DNA of 64,000 nucleotides from Vibrio cincinnatiensis (GCF_022113815.1 NZ_SGOM01000009.1:62001-126000), one strand, 5' to 3'. Positions 8,615 through 20,629 are shown, counted from the stretch's first letter. Program-made: numbers and translations. Notes: generated by a model not told the origin, from the sequence alone.

Positions 8615-10147
8615 ATGCAATGGATTATTGAACACTCTTCCCTTCTTATTGGTATGTTAGCCGCTGCTGGGCTTTCTGGTGTTACGATCGCTGGGTGGAT
8701 GAAGCAAAAAATGCGGCTACAGGTTGAATTGCTCCAGCAGCAATTAACCAGTGAAACGCATTGGCATGCTCAACAAACTGCTCAATTACAACACTCTTTG
8801 CAGCAAGCTCAACAAGAGCTGGATGAACTAGATCAGCAACGAGATAAAGCCGAATTCGAATTAAAACAAGCGCATGGCAAAGTGATGGCGGTGATGGAAA
8901 AGCTGCGTTATTTCGAAGCCATTAAGCAAGAACGCCAGCAGTATGCTGAGCAACTTAACCAGATGCGTGATTTGAAAACGCAACTTGAAGTGCAACTGCA
9001 TGAGCAGCAGGCAAGGCATGAGCAACAACTGGCTGCAAGCCAAGACAAATTACAGTTATTAGAGCGGGCAGAAGAGCGGTTAAAGCAGCAGTTTGAGCAG
9101 CTCGCAAACCAAGTGTTTGAGCATAAGACGGCGAAAGTGGATGTGCAAAACAAACAGAGCTTGGAAGGTTTGCTTTCGCCGCTTAAAGAGCAGTTGGAAG
9201 GGTTTAAAAAACAAGTCAATGACAGCTTTAATCAGGAAGCCAAAGAACGTCACACCTTAGTGCATGAGTTGCGTAACTTGCAGCAGTTAAATGAACAGAT
9301 GGCCAAAGAGGCATTGAACTTAACTCAAGCGTTGAAAGGGGACAATAAGCAGCAAGGGAACTGGGGCGAAGTGGTGCTTGCGCGAGTCTTGGCTGAATCG
9401 GGTTTACGAGAAGGGCATGAATATCAGACGCAAGTCAGCTTGCAAAATGAAGCGGGTAAGCGGTATCAACCCGATGTGATTGTTCATTTACCTCATGATA
9501 AACAGGTGGTGATTGACTCGAAAATGGCCTTAGTCGCTTATGAGCGCTACTTTCATGCCGAGACTGACCCCGAACGAGATCAAGCATTGCGAGATCACTT
9601 ACTCGCTTTGCGTAACCACATCAAAGGGTTAAGCCAAAAAGATTATCATCAACTCAAGGGCTTACACTGTTTAGATTATGTACTGATGTTTATCCCGGTT
9701 GAACCTGCTTTTCAGGTCGCCATCCAAGCGGATCCAAGCTTAGTGAAAGATGCAATGGAACAGAATATTATTTTGGTTAGCCCAACCACTTTATTGGTTG
9801 CACTGCGCACCATTGATAATCTATGGCGTAATGAACGTCAGAACCAGAACGCTCAAATTATCGCGGAACGAGCCAGTAAGTTATACGATAAGCTGCGTTT
9901 ATTTGTGGACGATATGCAAGGGCTGGGTGGGGCATTGGATCGTGCGAATCAAAATTATCAAGCTGCGATGAATAAATTAGCGACAGGACGAGGCAATGCC
10001 ATTCGCCAAGCTGAAAGTTTTAAGCAGCTAGGGGTTGAAGTCAAACGCTCGATAGCCAGTGAATGGATAGAAAAGTCACAGCGTGAGTCGGATACCGAAT
10101 TTGCCCCTTTAGTAGAAAGACATCCCGCTGAGGATAAAGTAAACTAA
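8615..10147 (+). CDS. rmuC: DNA recombination protein RmuC
   Basis: RmuC limits rearrangements at inverted repeats and carries a restriction-nuclease-like domain. The layout is typical: an N-terminal membrane segment (about 8-30), a long Gln/Glu-rich coiled coil (about 40-190) and a C-terminal domain with [27 protein letters not shown] and [15 protein letters not shown], the last resembling a PD-(D/E)xK core. From the ATG at 8615 it has 510 residues. An earlier in-frame ATG at 8537 has a better GAGGA site and would add 26 residues; I prefer 8615 because the family usually begins directly with the membrane helix. The gene precedes ubiE by 49 bases. Confidence 0.9.
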   Translation: MQWIIEHSSLLIGMLAAAGLSGVTIAGWMKQKMRLQVELLQQQLTSETHWHAQQTAQLQHSLQQAQQELDELDQQRDKAEFELKQAHGKVMAVMEKLRYFEAIKQERQQYAEQLNQMRDLKTQLEVQLHEQQARHEQQLAASQDKLQLLERAEERLKQQFEQLANQVFEHKTAKVDVQNKQSLEGLLSPLKEQLEGFKKQVNDSFNQEAKERHTLVHELRNLQQLNEQMAKEALNLTQALKGDNKQQGNWGEVVLARVLAESGLREGHEYQTQVSLQNEAGKRYQPDVIVHLPHDKQVVIDSKMALVAYERYFHAETDPERDQALRDHLLALRNHIKGLSQKDYHQLKGLHCLDYVLMFIPVEPAFQVAIQADPSLVKDAMEQNIILVSPTTLLVALRTIDNLWRNERQNQNAQIIAERASKLYDKLRLFVDDMQGLGGALDRANQNYQAAMNKLATGRGNAIRQAESFKQLGVEVKRSIASEWIEKSQRESDTEFAPLVERHPAEDKVN

Positions 10148-10196
10148 CCGCCCGCAGTTGCAGTTTTCGGTGTATGGCTGCCTAAGAGGAACGAGA

Positions 10197-10976
10197 ATGA
10201 CGGATATCAGCGCACAAACAAACCCAGTAGAAGATAATGAAACCACCCATTTTGGGTTTTCCACCGTTGCTAAAGATGAAAAAGTCACAAAAGTGGCACA
10301 GGTTTTTCACTCTGTGGCGGCCAAATACGACATTATGAACGATTTAATGTCAGGGGGGATTCACCGTCTATGGAAGCGATTCACTATTGATTGTGCAGGC
10401 GCTCGCCCTGGCCAACGTATCCTTGATTTAGGTGGCGGGACGGGGGACCTTACCGCAAAATTCTCTCGTATTGTGGGAGACAAAGGGCATGTCATTCTGG
10501 CGGATATTAACAATTCGATGCTGAATGTTGGGCGGGATAAATTGCGTGATCACGGTGTGATCGGCAATGTCCATTATGTTCAAGCTAACGCAGAAGAACT
10601 GCCTTTCCCTGATAACTATTTCGATTGCATTACCATCAGTTTTTGCCTGCGCAATGTAACCGACAAAGATAAAGCCTTGCGGTCGATGTTTCGTGTCTTA
10701 AAGCCGGGTGGACGTTTGTTGGTATTGGAATTTTCTAAACCCGTTTTAGACCCCCTCTCTAAAGTTTATGATGCTTATTCCTTCCATATCTTACCGAAAA
10801 TGGGCCAATTGATTGCCAATGATGCAGACAGTTATCGTTATTTAGCTGAATCCATTCGCATGCATCCCGATCAAGAAACGTTAAAAGGGATGATGGAAGA
10901 GGCGGGATTTGAGCAAACCCGTTATTACAACCTCACTGGTGGTATTGTTGCTCTGCATCGTGGTTATAAATTTTAA
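10197..10976 (+). CDS. ubiE: Demethylmenaquinone / demethoxy-ubiquinol C-methyltransferase
   Basis: UbiE C-methylates ubiquinone and menaquinone precursors using S-adenosylmethionine. From ATG 10197, with AAGAGGA upstream, it has 259 residues (E. coli 251). Family motifs are [27 protein letters not shown], the SAM-binding loop [15 protein letters not shown] near 77-91, [14 protein letters not shown] and VLEFSKP. The C-terminus [17 protein letters not shown] is characteristic. It is first of the ubiE-ubiJ-ubiB cluster, with ubiJ 9 bases downstream. Confidence 0.97.
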   Translation: MTDISAQTNPVEDNETTHFGFSTVAKDEKVTKVAQVFHSVAAKYDIMNDLMSGGIHRLWKRFTIDCAGARPGQRILDLGGGTGDLTAKFSRIVGDKGHVILADINNSMLNVGRDKLRDHGVIGNVHYVQANAEELPFPDNYFDCITISFCLRNVTDKDKALRSMFRVLKPGGRLLVLEFSKPVLDPLSKVYDAYSFHILPKMGQLIANDADSYRYLAESIRMHPDQETLKGMMEEAGFEQTRYYNLTGGIVALHRGYKF

Positions 10977-10985
10977 GGGTGACTT

Positions 10986-11591
10986 ATGCCGTTTCAGCCA
11001 CTGATCACTGCGGTGATGGAAACCGCACTGAATACCTTCATTCAGGACGACCCAGAACTGGGGCGTCGACTGGCTCGCTTGAAAGGGCAAGTGATTCAGC
11101 TCCATATCAAAGAACTTAATCAAACCTTCACTTTTGTGTTTAGCCAACAAATTGATGTGTTGGCGCAATATGAAGGAAAAGCTGATTGCTACCTATCTGT
11201 TCACCTTTCGGTATTACCTGAGTTGCGTGAACAGGCCAATATTACTCAGTTGATTAAGCAAGATCGCTTAATGGTGCAAGGGGATATTCAGCTCGCACAA
11301 AAATTTGCTCAATTGATGAAAGATTGTCAGCCAGATTTAGAAGAGTGGCTCTCTCGAGTCACAGGGGATGTGGTTGCTCATACTCTGGTGCAAGGCGCTA
11401 AAAAGATGGGCCGTTTGGTGAATGACGGTGTGGATAAGCAGCAACATCATTGGGCCCAAATTTTAACGGAAGAGTGGCGTCTTGCTCCTCCACCGTTAGA
11501 AGTGGCTTATTTTTGTGATCAAGTGGATGACGTAACCAGTCAGGCAGCGCGAGTGGAAGCTAGATTGAATCGGTTACTGGAAAAAGTATGA
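10986..11591 (+). CDS. ubiJ: Ubiquinone biosynthesis accessory factor UbiJ
   Basis: UbiJ is a 201-residue SCP2-type lipid-binding protein that, with UbiK, supports the soluble Ubi complex. The N-terminal half (about 10-115) fits an SCP2 fold: an amphipathic start, then [13 protein letters not shown] and [12 protein letters not shown], and the C-terminal part is helical. Recognition comes mainly from position between ubiE and ubiB, as in enteric bacteria (formerly yigP). It overlaps the ubiB start by four bases (ATGA), indicating translational coupling. Confidence 0.9.
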   Translation: MPFQPLITAVMETALNTFIQDDPELGRRLARLKGQVIQLHIKELNQTFTFVFSQQIDVLAQYEGKADCYLSVHLSVLPELREQANITQLIKQDRLMVQGDIQLAQKFAQLMKDCQPDLEEWLSRVTGDVVAHTLVQGAKKMGRLVNDGVDKQQHHWAQILTEEWRLAPPPLEVAYFCDQVDDVTSQAARVEARLNRLLEKV

Positions 11592-13219
11592 CTCTGGCAG
11601 AACTTAAACGCTTGTACCGCATCATAAAAGTACAACTGGAATACGGTTTAGATGAATTGTTACCTGAGCATCAGCTCACTAAAGCGCCGATCTTAGCTCG
11701 TAAATCTCTGTTTTGGATCCGTAATCAGCATCGGGATAAGCCATTAGGAGAGCGATTACGGCTCGCCCTGCAAGAACTGGGGCCGGTATGGATAAAGTTT
11801 GGGCAGATGATGTCTACTCGTCGCGATCTCTTTCCTCCTCATATCGCGGATCAATTAGCATTACTGCAAGATAAAGTCGCTCCTTTTGATGGTAAGCGGG
11901 CAAAACAGCAGATGGAAAAAGCATTGGGAGGGGCACTGGAAACGTGGTTTGATGATTTTGATATTCAGCCGCTCGCCTCAGCCTCCATTGCGCAAGTACA
12001 TACGGCAAAGCTTAAGTCGAATGGGCGAGAAATTGTATTGAAGGTCATTCGCCCAGATATTCGCCCGGTCATCGATGCGGATATTAAACTGATGTACCGT
12101 TTAGCTCGAATCATCGCCAAAGCGACGGATGAAGCTCGTCGGCTCAAACCGGTTGAAGTGGTTCGTGACTATGAGAAAACCTTGCTTGATGAATTGGATC
12201 TCCGTCGAGAAGCCGCCAATGCTATTCAGCTCAGACGCAATTTTGAGCAGAGCGAAGAACTCTATGTTCCGGAAGTGATTCCTGACTTTAGTAATCAAAC
12301 TGTCATGGTTTCTGAGCGAATATATGGCATTCAAGTTTCCGACCTAGCCACATTGCACGCCAATGGGACGAACATGAAATTACTGGCTGAACGCGGTGTC
12401 AGTGTTTTCTTTACTCAAGTATTTCGAGACAGTTTTTTCCATGCAGATATGCACCCGGGGAATGTTTTTGTTAACCCCCAGCATCCAGAAAATCCGCAAT
12501 GGATTGGGTTAGATTGTGGCATTGTGGGCACCTTGAATGCGGAAGATAAGCGCTATTTAGCGGAAAACTTCTTAGCTTTCTTTAACCGAGATTATCGTAA
12601 AGTTGCCCAATTGCATGTGGATTCCGGTTGGGTGCCGCATGATACCAATATTGATGAATTTGAAGTGGCGATTCGCATTGTTTGTGAACCGATTTTTGCT
12701 AAACCTTTGTGTGAAATCTCATTTGGTCACGTATTACTGAATCTGTTTAATACCGCAAGGCGTTTTCAGATGGAAGTTCAACCTCAGTTGGTTCTATTAC
12801 AGAAAACATTGCTTTATGTGGAAGGATTAGGTCGTCAACTTTATCCTCAATTGGATTTATGGCAAACAGCGAAACCGTTTTTAGAGCAGTGGATGATGCA
12901 ACAGGTTGGTCCACAAGCCGTGGTCCGTGCGGTAAAAGAAAAAGCTCCATTGTGGGCTGAAAAATTACCGGAATTGCCCGAGCTTCTCTATGATAGTTTA
13001 AAGCAAGGGAAAAACTTGAACATCCGGATGGAGCAGTTCTATCAAGGCTATCGAGCTTCAAAGCGGCAGCAATCCACTGGGCAGTTTTTATTTGGTGTTG
13101 GAGCAACTTTAGTCGTATGCTCAGCACTATTACTTACTCATTATCCATCACTCGCAGTAGGCAGTCTCTTTGCTGGCGCGGTCAGTTGGTGGTTAAGCTG
13201 GCGGGCTTACCGTCAATAA
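11588..13219 (+). CDS. ubiB: Ubiquinone biosynthesis regulatory protein kinase UbiB
   Basis: UbiB is an ABC1/ADCK atypical kinase or ATPase needed for ubiquinone synthesis, 543 residues (E. coli 546). Visible motifs are the KxGQ element [16 protein letters not shown], the Ala-rich ATP loop [12 protein letters not shown], the catalytic loop [15 protein letters not shown] and the metal-site region [12 protein letters not shown]. The C-terminus has two hydrophobic segments (about 497-540) that anchor it in the inner membrane. Confidence 0.97.
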   Translation: MTLAELKRLYRIIKVQLEYGLDELLPEHQLTKAPILARKSLFWIRNQHRDKPLGERLRLALQELGPVWIKFGQMMSTRRDLFPPHIADQLALLQDKVAPFDGKRAKQQMEKALGGALETWFDDFDIQPLASASIAQVHTAKLKSNGREIVLKVIRPDIRPVIDADIKLMYRLARIIAKATDEARRLKPVEVVRDYEKTLLDELDLRREAANAIQLRRNFEQSEELYVPEVIPDFSNQTVMVSERIYGIQVSDLATLHANGTNMKLLAERGVSVFFTQVFRDSFFHADMHPGNVFVNPQHPENPQWIGLDCGIVGTLNAEDKRYLAENFLAFFNRDYRKVAQLHVDSGWVPHDTNIDEFEVAIRIVCEPIFAKPLCEISFGHVLLNLFNTARRFQMEVQPQLVLLQKTLLYVEGLGRQLYPQLDLWQTAKPFLEQWMMQQVGPQAVVRAVKEKAPLWAEKLPELPELLYDSLKQGKNLNIRMEQFYQGYRASKRQQSTGQFLFGVGATLVVCSALLLTHYPSLAVGSLFAGAVSWWLSWRAYRQ

Positions 13220-13275
13220 AGTAGATTATTTTTGATTATCAATCATTGTGTAACACATAACCCGAGGTAAAAAGC

Positions 13276-13518
13276 ATGGGTGGTATCAGTATTTGGCAAC
13301 TTCTTATTATTGCAGTTATCGTCGTCCTATTGTTTGGCACGAAAAAATTACGTGGCATCGGCAGTGACCTCGGTAGTGCAGTGAAAGGCTTTAAAAAAGC
13401 GATGTCAGAAGAAGAGACAACGAAACCAGAGCAAGATGCTGACTTTGAACAAAAAAACTTGCAACAAAAGAAAACTGAGTACTCCAGCGAGTCTCAAAAA
13501 GACAAAGAGCAGGCATAA
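13276..13518 (+). CDS. tatA: Sec-independent protein translocase subunit TatA
   Basis: TatA polymerises to form the channel for folded proteins. The 80 residues begin [17 protein letters not shown], one membrane helix, then the hinge [25 protein letters not shown] and an acidic, polar tail. The FGTKKL motif separates TatA from TatB. A GAGG site precedes the ATG. It starts tatABC, three bases before tatB. Confidence 0.97.
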   Translation: MGGISIWQLLIIAVIVVLLFGTKKLRGIGSDLGSAVKGFKKAMSEEETTKPEQDADFEQKNLQQKKTEYSSESQKDKEQA

Positions 13519-13521
13519 ATT

Positions 13522-13929
13522 GTGTTTGATATCGGTTTTTGGGAACTGATATTAATTTCGGTGGTAGCACTGGTGGTGCTTGGCCCAGAGCGGTTACCCC
13601 ATGCTATTCGTAGTGTGGCGAAATTTGTTGCTGCGGCGAAAGGGATGGCAAACAGTGTAAAGGATGAGCTGGCTCATGAGCTGAAGGTTCAAGAGTTGCA
13701 GGAGCATTTACGCAAAGCTGAGCAGTTAGGAATGAAAAACTTATCACCAGAGCTACAAGATTCTGTGGATAAGTTAAAGCAGGCGGCACAAGATGTGCAA
13801 CGTCCTTATGCTCCTACTGCTGATGCCGCGAAGAGTGATGTGTCCTCTGGCGAGATAAATGAGTCACAGCCATCATCCACTACGACGGTGGAGCCTGCAG
13901 TAAAAGCGGCGAAACATCACACCGATTAA
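13522..13929 (+). CDS. tatB: Sec-independent protein translocase subunit TatB
   Basis: TatB works with TatC in recognising twin-arginine signal peptides. It has 135 residues and starts with GTG, reading [25 protein letters not shown]. The LGPERLP hinge and Glu in the membrane helix are the TatB signature. An amphipathic helix and a low-complexity Ser/Thr/Glu tail follow. It is separated from tatC by 72 bases that contain a terminator-like hairpin. Confidence 0.95.
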   Translation: MFDIGFWELILISVVALVVLGPERLPHAIRSVAKFVAAAKGMANSVKDELAHELKVQELQEHLRKAEQLGMKNLSPELQDSVDKLKQAAQDVQRPYAPTADAAKSDVSSGEINESQPSSTTTVEPAVKAAKHHTD

Positions 13930-13947
13930 TTCAGAGATTGTATTTAT

Positions 13948-13981
13948 AAAGAGTGATAGCTTGAAACTGTCACTCTTTTTT
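13948..13981 (+). terminator. Terminator-like hairpin inside tatABC
   Basis: AAAGAGTGATAG at 13948-13959 pairs with CTGTCACTCTTT at 13967-13978 (12 pairs including one G-T wobble) around a 7-base loop, and the T-run extends to 13981. This has the form of an intrinsic terminator or attenuator between tatB and tatC. Confidence 0.7.
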
Positions 13982-14001
13982 CAACATTTGTTGAGGTCAG
14001 A

Positions 14002-14751
14002 ATGTCATCCGTCGAACAGACTCAGCCGTTAATTAGCCATTTGCTGGAATTGCGTGATCGTCTTTTACGCAGTATTGCAGCGGTGATTTTAGTCTTTATC
14101 GGCTTAATTTACTTTTCAAATCATATCTATGAGTTTGTCTCTCGGCCACTGGTCGAACGCTTACCGGAAGGGGCAACCATGATAGCCACCGATGTGGCTT
14201 CTCCCTTTTTTACCCCACTCAAGTTGACGTTAATTGCAGCGGTTTTTTTGTCGGTACCCTACATTCTTTATCAGGTCTGGGCTTTTGTTGCCCCTGGCTT
14301 ATACAAGCATGAACGGCGGCTCATTTTTCCGCTACTCATGTCCAGTTCTCTGCTGTTTTATTGTGGCGTCGCTTTTGCTTATTTTGTGGTGTTTCCGCTG
14401 GTCTTTGGTTTTTTTACCGCGATTTCTTTAGGTGGGGTTGAGTTTGCGACTGACATTGCCAGCTATTTAGATTTTGTACTCGCATTATTTTTAGCTTTTG
14501 GTGTCGCGTTTGAAGTGCCTGTTGCGATTATTCTTCTGTGCTGGACAGGGGCGACAACCCCGAAAGCCTTAGCTGCAAAACGTCCGTATATTGTGGTTGC
14601 TGCTTTTGTCGTCGGGATGTTGCTCACTCCTCCAGATATCATTTCACAAACCTTGTTAGCGATTCCGATGTGCTTATTATTTGAAGTGGGGTTGTTTTTT
14701 GCTCGCTTCTACGGTCAAAGAGAGCGAGCTGAAGAGCAAGAGGTGGAATAA
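14002..14751 (+). CDS. tatC: Sec-independent protein translocase subunit TatC
   Basis: TatC is the polytopic receptor for twin-arginine signals. The 249 residues contain six hydrophobic segments. The cytoplasmic N-terminus has [16 protein letters not shown], matching the conserved H-L-E-L-R-x-R element. [15 protein letters not shown] and the late segment [15 protein letters not shown] are also characteristic. Start ATG with GAGG upstream. It ends 27 bases before the convergent tatD-family gene. Confidence 0.97.
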   Translation: MSSVEQTQPLISHLLELRDRLLRSIAAVILVFIGLIYFSNHIYEFVSRPLVERLPEGATMIATDVASPFFTPLKLTLIAAVFLSVPYILYQVWAFVAPGLYKHERRLIFPLLMSSSLLFYCGVAFAYFVVFPLVFGFFTAISLGGVEFATDIASYLDFVLALFLAFGVAFEVPVAIILLCWTGATTPKALAAKRPYIVVAAFVVGMLLTPPDIISQTLLAIPMCLLFEVGLFFARFYGQRERAEEQEVE

Positions 14752-14778
14752 GTGAGGGTAAAGAAAAATCGGTTCAAC

Positions 14779-15540
14779 CTATAGATTAAATAAACGTTTA
14801 GCATTTATTGTCGTCAGATCATTGACTTCTTGAAGCGAAATCTCCCGTAATTCAGCAATACGTTGAGCCACCAAGCGTGTATAGGCGGGTTCGTTTCGCT
14901 TTCCTCTATGCGGTACAGGGGCGAGATAAGGGCAGTCCGTTTCTAGTATCACATAGTCGAGATCTAAATGTGGGATAACCTTATCCATACCACCATTTTT
15001 AAAGGTACTCACGCCACCTAAACCAAGATGAAAGCCGAGGCCATTGATGGCTTGAGCTTGCATAACACTTCCGCCAAAGCAATGAAAAACGCCACGGAGT
15101 TGGCCATTTTGTTCTTGCTTGAGCAGCGCTAACGTTTCTTCAATCGAATCACGAGTATGGATAACCACTGGAAGGTTGAGATCTTTCGCCCATTTCAATT
15201 GAGTAATAAAGGCCATTTCTTGCTCTGCGCGGTAGGTTTTATCCCAGTAGAGATCGATGCCAATTTCTCCGACGGCGATAAAGTCCCGTTGGCCGAACCA
15301 CGTTTCGATAGAGGCTAAGGTTTGTTCGACGTCACGATTTACATAGCAGGGATGGAGCCCCATCATTGAGTGGCATAGTGTGGGGTAAGCGGCTTCAGTG
15401 GCGAGCATGGGGGCAATAGAGTTGAGATCGATATTGGGCAGGAGTATGTGTTCAATCCCTTGCTCAATCGCACGTTGAATGACGAGATCTCTATCACGAT
15501 CAAATTCGCTAGCGTAGATATGGGCATGGGTATCTATCAT
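14779..15540 (-). CDS. tatD: TatD family metal-dependent hydrolase
   Basis: This is a TIM-barrel metallohydrolase of the TatD DNase family, 253 residues from the ATG at 15540. Metal ligands are all visible: IDTHAHIY (HxH), VGEIGIDLYW (Glu), VVIHTRDS (His), VFHCFGGS (His) and LETDCPYLAP (Asp). GTG at 15549 would add three residues. The start MIDTHAH is the common family N-terminus. Its sequence looks closer to the generic TatD/YcfH style than to E. coli TatD, so the symbol rests partly on the neighbouring tatABC. Confidence 0.85.
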   Translation of the reverse strand: MIDTHAHIYASEFDRDRDLVIQRAIEQGIEHILLPNIDLNSIAPMLATEAAYPTLCHSMMGLHPCYVNRDVEQTLASIETWFGQRDFIAVGEIGIDLYWDKTYRAEQEMAFITQLKWAKDLNLPVVIHTRDSIEETLALLKQEQNGQLRGVFHCFGGSVMQAQAINGLGFHLGLGGVSTFKNGGMDKVIPHLDLDYVILETDCPYLAPVPHRGKRNEPAYTRLVAQRIAELREISLQEVNDLTTINAKRLFNL

Positions 15541-15699
15541 AGTTTTCACTTAAATAAGAAGATGTCATTCGGGATAAATAGTATACGTGAGTGCACGCAA
15601 GAGATCATTTTTTGTATTTTCATCGATTGATCCTAGCGTGTAATAGCCAGAGTGATATGATTTCAGCAATACTTCCAATCATGTCCGTTATCGCAATAG

Positions 15700-16782
<1,083 letters not shown>

Positions 16783-16898
16783 TTGAGTTCAATGATGAGA
16801 GGCTGACTATTTTTTCAACCAACCTCTCAGCTTGTTTACCCTTTTTTACGAATGTAATTAGCCAAAACATTTACCATTCGAATCTCTTTTTTATCAAA

Positions 16899-16913
16899 TG
16901 ATATTTTTTATCA
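16899..16913. promoter_or_regulatory. Upstream Fur-like site of ryhB
   Basis: TGATATTTTTTATCA matches the 7-1-7 Fur palindrome TGATAAT-N-ATTATCA at 12 of 14 defined bases. It lies just upstream of the ryhB -35 and could be a secondary operator. Confidence 0.5.
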
Positions 16914-16921
16914 TTTAACTC

Positions 16922-16953
16922 TTGACTCTGTAATGATAATGATTATTATTAAC
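16922..16953 (+). promoter_or_regulatory. ryhB promoter with Fur box
   Basis: TTGACT at 16922-16927 and TATTAT at 16944-16949 are separated by 16 bases. The overlapping sequence TGATAATGATTATTA at 16934-16948 matches the 7-1-7 Fur palindrome at 13 of 14 defined bases. Fur-Fe(II) binding here would block RNA polymerase, giving expression only under iron limitation. Confidence 0.85.
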
Positions 16954-16956
16954 CTC

Positions 16957-17176
16957 GTCTTAGGGAACAAACATCGTTAACTCATCGGTTGCTTTCTCTT
17001 CTTGAGGGGGACTTCAGGTTGTCGTTAGCAACAGAGAAAACGTGAATTTGTTCTTTTTGACACGACATTGCTCACATTGCTTCCAGTGTAATATTTAGCT
17101 TTATGGTAGGCTGATCATCGATTGAATGAGCTTTACCTGTTATCGCTAGGCGACATCTTAGGATGTCGCTTTTTTT
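16957..17176 (+). ncRNA. ryhB: Small RNA RyhB, long Vibrio-type form
   Basis: Positions 17061-17087 reproduce the conserved pairing core of E. coli RyhB, including GACATTGCTCACATTGC. The transcript is bounded by a Fur-controlled promoter and an intrinsic terminator at 17150-17176, giving about 220 nucleotides, far longer than the 90 of E. coli but like the V. cholerae RNA. RyhB pairs through Hfq with mRNAs for iron-using proteins when iron is scarce. The 5' end is inferred from the promoter. Confidence 0.92.
17150..17176 (+). terminator. ryhB terminator
   Basis: GCGACATC at 17150-17157 pairs with GATGTCGC at 17162-17169 around a TTAG loop, followed by seven T. Confidence 0.9.
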
Positions 17177-17401
17177 ATGCTTGCGACATATTTTTATGTT
17201 TCGGGTCTAAATCACCAAAAAAGCGCCATCCATTTCAGTTTCTTTTGGAGGATCTCGAACTGGGTAAAAGAGCATCGTGTATCTTTTCCACAGTTCATGA
17301 TCGCAAAAGGATCATTGGTGTTTTTATCGATCTTGTTTAAATTACTTAAAAAACAGTATCTTAATTTTGATTCTTGTCTGTAGTAAGATTTATTTTGTTT
17401 A

Positions 17402-17434
17402 TGTGGATAAAATGTATAAACAGACTTATCCACA
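17402..17434. promoter_or_regulatory. Two inverted DnaA boxes upstream of polA
   Basis: TGTGGATAA at 17402-17410 and TTATCCACA at 17426-17434 are perfect 9-base DnaA boxes in opposite orientation, 15 bases apart, 125-157 bases before the polA ATG. They are candidates for DnaA control of polA. Confidence 0.65.
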
Positions 17435-17558
17435 GAATGGTGGTTCATTAAGCAGGATAAGAATGACATCGGCGGAGCTCGTTGTGTTGTCAGCATGGAA
17501 ACCAATCGGTAGTCGTGGCATCCTAAGCACTTATTGTTGCTGATCGGATAACAAAACT

Positions 17559-20348
17559 ATGGCTCGTATCCCTGATAATCCTCTTATTTTGATTGATGGC
17601 TCTTCCTACTTATACCGTGCATTCCATGCCTATCCTGGCACGATGAGCAATGGTGAAATCCCGACCAATGCCATTTATGGGGTAGTGAATATGGTACGAG
17701 CAATGATGCGCCAATTCGCTTCCGATCGCATTGCTGTTATTTTTGATGCGAAAGGTAAAACCTTCCGTGATGAAATGTATGATCAATATAAAGCAAACCG
17801 CCCTCCTATGCCGGATGATCTCCGTTGCCAGATTGAACCTTTACATCAAATTATCCGAGCGATGGGGTTACCCCTTCTTTCGATTGAAGGCGTTGAAGCG
17901 GATGATGTGATAGGGACGCTAGCTCATCAGGCATCGCAAGCGGGCATGCCTGTACTCATTAGTACCGGTGACAAAGATATGGCTCAGTTGGTTGACGAGC
18001 ATATTACCTTGATCAATACCATGACCAATGTAGTGATGGATCGTGAAGGAGTGATCGAAAAATTTGGTATTCCGCCAGAACTGATCATCGATTATCTCGC
18101 TTTGATGGGCGATAAAGTGGATAACATTCCTGGCGTACCGGGTGTGGGTGAAAAAACAGCTACCGCCCTTTTACAAGGAATCGGTGGTTTAAGTGATTTG
18201 TATGACAACTTAGATAAAATCGCTGAATTAGGCTTCCGAGGTTCTAAAACCATGGCGAAAAAACTGGAAGAAAATCGTGCTAATGCTCAGCTTTCTTATC
18301 AGCTTGCGACAATTAAGCGCGATGTTGAACTGGCACACACACCGGCATCTTTACTCAAAACCACGCCAGACCGAGATGCCTTGATGGCGCTGTATGGCAA
18401 GCTTGCATTTAAATCATGGCTAACAGAGTTATTAGACGGTGGTAGTGGTGTCGTGGAAGCGGTAGAAAGAAGCGGCTCAGTGGTTGAACATTCACCATCC
18501 AGTATTGCCAGTGAATCTCCGGCAATAAAAATTGATCGTAGCCAATACGAAACCATTTTGGACGAGCAGAGTTTTTATCGATGGTTGGAAAAACTGAAAC
18601 AGGCCGAAGTTTTTGCCTTTGATACCGAAACCGATAGCCTTGATTATATGGTCGCCAATTTAGTTGGGGTATCCTTTGCGGTTGCAGAGGGGGAGGCGGC
18701 TTATGTGCCTGTTGCGCATGATTATCTTGATGTGCCTCAGCAACTTGATCGTGATTGGGTTCTGGCTCAGTTAAAACCGCTATTGGAAGATGCTCAGCAA
18801 GCAAAAGTGGGGCAAAACTTAAAATACGATGCAAGTGTATTGGCGCGTTATCATATTACCATGCGTGGTATTGCCCACGATACCATGCTGGCTTCCTATG
18901 TTTATAACAGTGTGGGTGGCAAGCATGATATGGATAGCTTAGCGTTGCGTTTTCTACAGCATAGCTGCATTTCGTTTGAGCAGGTTGCGGGCAAAGGTAA
19001 AAATCAGCTGACCTTCAACCAAATAGAATTAGAGCAAGCTTCTCCTTATGCAGCAGAAGATGCCGATGTCACCTTACAGCTGCATCACCGTTTACAAACG
19101 TTATTAAACGCGGATGAAAAGCTCAACACAGTTTATCGTCAGATAGAAGTTCCATTGGTTCCGGTTCTTTCTCGTATGGAACGGACAGGCGTGTTCATTG
19201 ATGACCAATTACTCGGTATCCAGTCACAAGAAATTTCACAACGCTTGGTTGAATTAGAGCGTAAAGCGTATGACATTGCTGGGCAAGAGTTTAACTTAAG
19301 CTCTCCGAAACAGCTGCAAACCATTTTATTTGAACAAATGAAATTACCTGTGGTGAAAAAAACACCGTCTGGTACGCCTTCGACCAATGAAGAAGTGTTG
19401 CAAGAATTAGCTCTGGATTATCCACTGCCTGCTGTGATTCTCGAATATCGTGGTTTAGCCAAGCTCAAATCCACTTATACCGATAAATTGCCAAAAATGA
19501 TCAACCCTGAGACAGGGCGAGTTCACACCTCTTATCATCAAGCGGTCACGGCAACGGGGCGTTTATCTTCTACCGATCCAAACTTACAGAACATTCCAAT
19601 TCGTAACCAAGAAGGGCGTCGTATTCGTCAGGCCTTTATTGCGCCATCGGGATGGAAAATTATGGCAGTCGACTATTCACAGATTGAACTACGGATTATG
19701 GCACATCTGTCGGGCGACAAAGCGTTGTTGGAAGCTTTCCAACAGGGCAAAGATATCCATGCTGCGACTGCTGCCGAAATATTGGGTATTAGTATTGATC
19801 AAGTCACGAGTGAAGAGCGTCGTCGGGCGAAAGCCGTCAACTTTGGGCTTATCTATGGTATGAGTGCTTTTGGATTAGCCAAACAGTTGGGAATTCCTCG
19901 TTTCGAAGCTCAACACTATATGGATAAATACTTTGAGCGTTATCCTGGCGTGATGCAATATATGGAAGAGACGCGTAGCACCGCCGCGGAGCAAGGTTAT
20001 GTTGAAACCATTTTTGGGCGTCGTCTCCATCTACCGGAAATTAAATCGCGCAATGGGATGAGACGTAAGGCAGCTGAGCGAGCGGCAATTAACGCGCCGA
20101 TGCAAGGCACGGCGGCTGATATTATAAAAAAAGCCATGCTACTGGTGGATAATTGGATTGAAGCAGAAGGTCAGGGACGCGTGAAGTTGCTGATGCAAGT
20201 ACATGATGAACTGGTCTTTGAAGTGGAAGAGTCCGCTTTGTCCGAAATTGAAAGTAAAGTACAGAAATTAATGGAATCAGCGGCAACACTTAAGGTGCCT
20301 TTAGTTGCGGATACGGGGCATGGAAATAATTGGGATGAGGCACATTAA
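17559..20348 (+). CDS. polA: DNA polymerase I
   Basis: PolA fills gaps and removes RNA primers in replication and repair. The 929 residues (E. coli 928) carry all three domains. The 5'-3' nuclease covers about 1-290, with [16 protein letters not shown] and [18 protein letters not shown]. The 3'-5' proofreading domain is intact: [22 protein letters not shown] and [12 protein letters not shown]. The polymerase domain has [15 protein letters not shown], motif [16 protein letters not shown], the O-helix [16 protein letters not shown] and motif [12 protein letters not shown]. Confidence 0.98.
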   Translation: MARIPDNPLILIDGSSYLYRAFHAYPGTMSNGEIPTNAIYGVVNMVRAMMRQFASDRIAVIFDAKGKTFRDEMYDQYKANRPPMPDDLRCQIEPLHQIIRAMGLPLLSIEGVEADDVIGTLAHQASQAGMPVLISTGDKDMAQLVDEHITLINTMTNVVMDREGVIEKFGIPPELIIDYLALMGDKVDNIPGVPGVGEKTATALLQGIGGLSDLYDNLDKIAELGFRGSKTMAKKLEENRANAQLSYQLATIKRDVELAHTPASLLKTTPDRDALMALYGKLAFKSWLTELLDGGSGVVEAVERSGSVVEHSPSSIASESPAIKIDRSQYETILDEQSFYRWLEKLKQAEVFAFDTETDSLDYMVANLVGVSFAVAEGEAAYVPVAHDYLDVPQQLDRDWVLAQLKPLLEDAQQAKVGQNLKYDASVLARYHITMRGIAHDTMLASYVYNSVGGKHDMDSLALRFLQHSCISFEQVAGKGKNQLTFNQIELEQASPYAAEDADVTLQLHHRLQTLLNADEKLNTVYRQIEVPLVPVLSRMERTGVFIDDQLLGIQSQEISQRLVELERKAYDIAGQEFNLSSPKQLQTILFEQMKLPVVKKTPSGTPSTNEEVLQELALDYPLPAVILEYRGLAKLKSTYTDKLPKMINPETGRVHTSYHQAVTATGRLSSTDPNLQNIPIRNQEGRRIRQAFIAPSGWKIMAVDYSQIELRIMAHLSGDKALLEAFQQGKDIHAATAAEILGISIDQVTSEERRRAKAVNFGLIYGMSAFGLAKQLGIPRFEAQHYMDKYFERYPGVMQYMEETRSTAAEQGYVETIFGRRLHLPEIKSRNGMRRKAAERAAINAPMQGTAADIIKKAMLLVDNWIEAEGQGRVKLLMQVHDELVFEVEESALSEIESKVQKLMESAATLKVPLVADTGHGNNWDEAH

Positions 20349-20382
20349 GCCTAAATAGCCCTTAAAACTCTCCAAATGTATG

Positions 20383-20411
20383 AGCCAGCGCACAGTCGCT
20401 GGCTTTTTTTT
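20383..20411 (+). terminator. polA terminator
   Basis: AGCCAGCG at 20383-20390 pairs with CGCTGGCT at 20397-20404 around a 6-base loop, followed by eight T. Confidence 0.88.
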
Positions 20412-20524
20412 ACAAATAAAAAAGTAAACGCGTTTCAAATGCTTATGTTATTTAACAAAAAATTAATGAAAAAAAACTACAAAAACAGTTTTCATTTCTG
20501 ACCAATTGTTGTACATTTAATTCC

Positions 20525-20629
20525 GTAGGGTACAGAGGTAAGATGTTCTATCTTTCAGACCTTTTGTTTCACGTTATTGGATTAGGCTGATTCAGCCGCC
20601 CCAGTCACCTTTTGACTGGGGCGTTTTTT
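20525..20629 (+). ncRNA. spf: Spot 42 RNA
   Basis: The sequence starts GTAGGGTACAGAGGTAAG and matches E. coli Spot 42 through the following UCUUUCAGACCUUUU region. It ends in the GCCCCAGTCA...TGACTGGGGC terminator hairpin at about 20598-20623 with six T. Spot 42 is an Hfq-dependent repressor of secondary carbon-source genes and is itself lowered by CRP-cAMP. Position after polA and before engB is the conserved one. A probable -10 is TACATT at 20512-20517. Confidence 0.96.

Noticed and set aside
16796..16829. TGAGAGG/CCTCTCA inverted repeat after hemB as a terminator
   Set aside because: The loop is 20 bases and no T-run follows the right arm.
17122..17383. Two short rightward frames and one leftward frame over the ryhB end and polA leader
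   Set aside because: They overlap the RyhB terminator and DnaA boxes, lack ribosome sites and have no recognisable product.
17402..17434. Possible replication origin upstream of polA
   Set aside because: Only two DnaA boxes and no origin-type gene neighbours (mioC, gidA, dnaA) are present.
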